From NCBI GenBank assembly GCA_022837205.1, contig JALHEL010000110.1, positions 1-6,276 of the forward strand: a stretch of 6,276 nucleotides of DNA, in the 5' to 3' direction. Below the pieces are notes generated by a model, which ran no database searches, was not told the origin of the DNA, and saw only the letters and a program-made list of their open reading frames with translations. This document shows positions 6,200 to 6,276 of this stretch, piece by piece. Source of the stretch: Leptolinea sp. Its GTDB lineage: Bacteria; Chloroflexota; Anaerolineae; Anaerolineales; Anaerolineaceae. Numbering within the stretch: position 1 is the first letter of the stretch; each line of letters opens with the position of its first letter. The translations under genes and the position numbers were made by a program.

Positions 6200-6276
6200 A
6201 TATGATGTCCATCAAAGAACGATCAGTCTGCCGAGAAAAGGCAGATATAGTTGAAGAGCTAAACCCGTCCGAAGTC
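6200..6276. other. Downstream edge, no gene supported; two edge-truncated open frames
   Basis: On the plus strand, ATG ATG at 6202-6207 opens a frame that stays open to the window end (25 codons, MMSIKERSVCREKADIVEEL and onward). It has no ribosome site and begins 3 nt after the terminator. On the minus strand another frame runs from the right edge to a TAA at 6200-6198 (about 25 codons, serine-rich, ending RSLMDII), which would be the tail of a convergent gene. At most one can be real and neither resembles a family I know. A 6-bp hairpin TCTGCC-N7-GGCAGA (6227-6245) lies within; it has no T-run. Confidence 0.3.

Noticed and set aside
6227..6245. Hairpin TCTGCC-N7-GGCAGA as a second terminator
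   Set aside because: The stem is only 6 bp and no T-run follows on either strand, so it is left as a note in the edge region.

Overview
The window holds one complete, ordinary-looking ABC import operon of the BMP (basic membrane protein / PnrA) family, and the 5' part of a divergent gene for a membrane-anchored TPR protein. I recognise all four operon genes at family level. The closest well-known counterparts are the purine/pyrimidine nucleoside importers NupN-O-P-Q (formerly YufN-O-P-Q) of Bacillus and BmpA-NupABC of Lactococcus. The exact substrate cannot be read from the sequence.

Layout. Positions 1-573 (minus strand) encode a GTG-started protein with a basic N-terminus, one membrane anchor, a Pro/Thr-rich linker and at least three TPR units; it runs off the left edge. 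Positions 574-783 are a divergent promoter region with two consensus-like -10 boxes, one per direction, and two short palindromes that could be operators. Positions 784-1806 encode the secreted substrate-binding protein. Positions 1807-1985 are a structured spacer with a strong GC-rich hairpin and a second terminator-shaped hairpin. Positions 1986-3542 encode a double-domain ATPase. Positions 3560-4864 and 4861-6132 encode the two permeases, which overlap by ATGA. A strong intrinsic terminator lies at 6163-6199. The last 77 bases contain no gene I can support, only edge-truncated open frames.

How the genes work together. The binding protein would capture a small ligand outside the membrane and deliver it to a heterodimeric permease channel. 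The single polypeptide with two fused ATPase domains powers it, using one consensus and one degenerate ATP site. Gene order, short spacing and one strong terminator at the end support a single transcriptional unit. The hairpins after the binding-protein gene probably let that protein be made in excess over the membrane parts.

Organism. The wording of the binding protein (ending of the first strand in VCEVTDTGG, no lipobox), the PTNTPTTPP-type linker in the TPR protein, moderate GC and strong AGGAG ribosome sites suggest an anaerobic Chloroflexota bacterium of the Anaerolineae type. This is an impression from family resemblance, not a proof. I found no novel multi-gene system. The most interesting points are the regulatory structures at 692-708 and 1834-1958 and the extended N-termini of both permeases.
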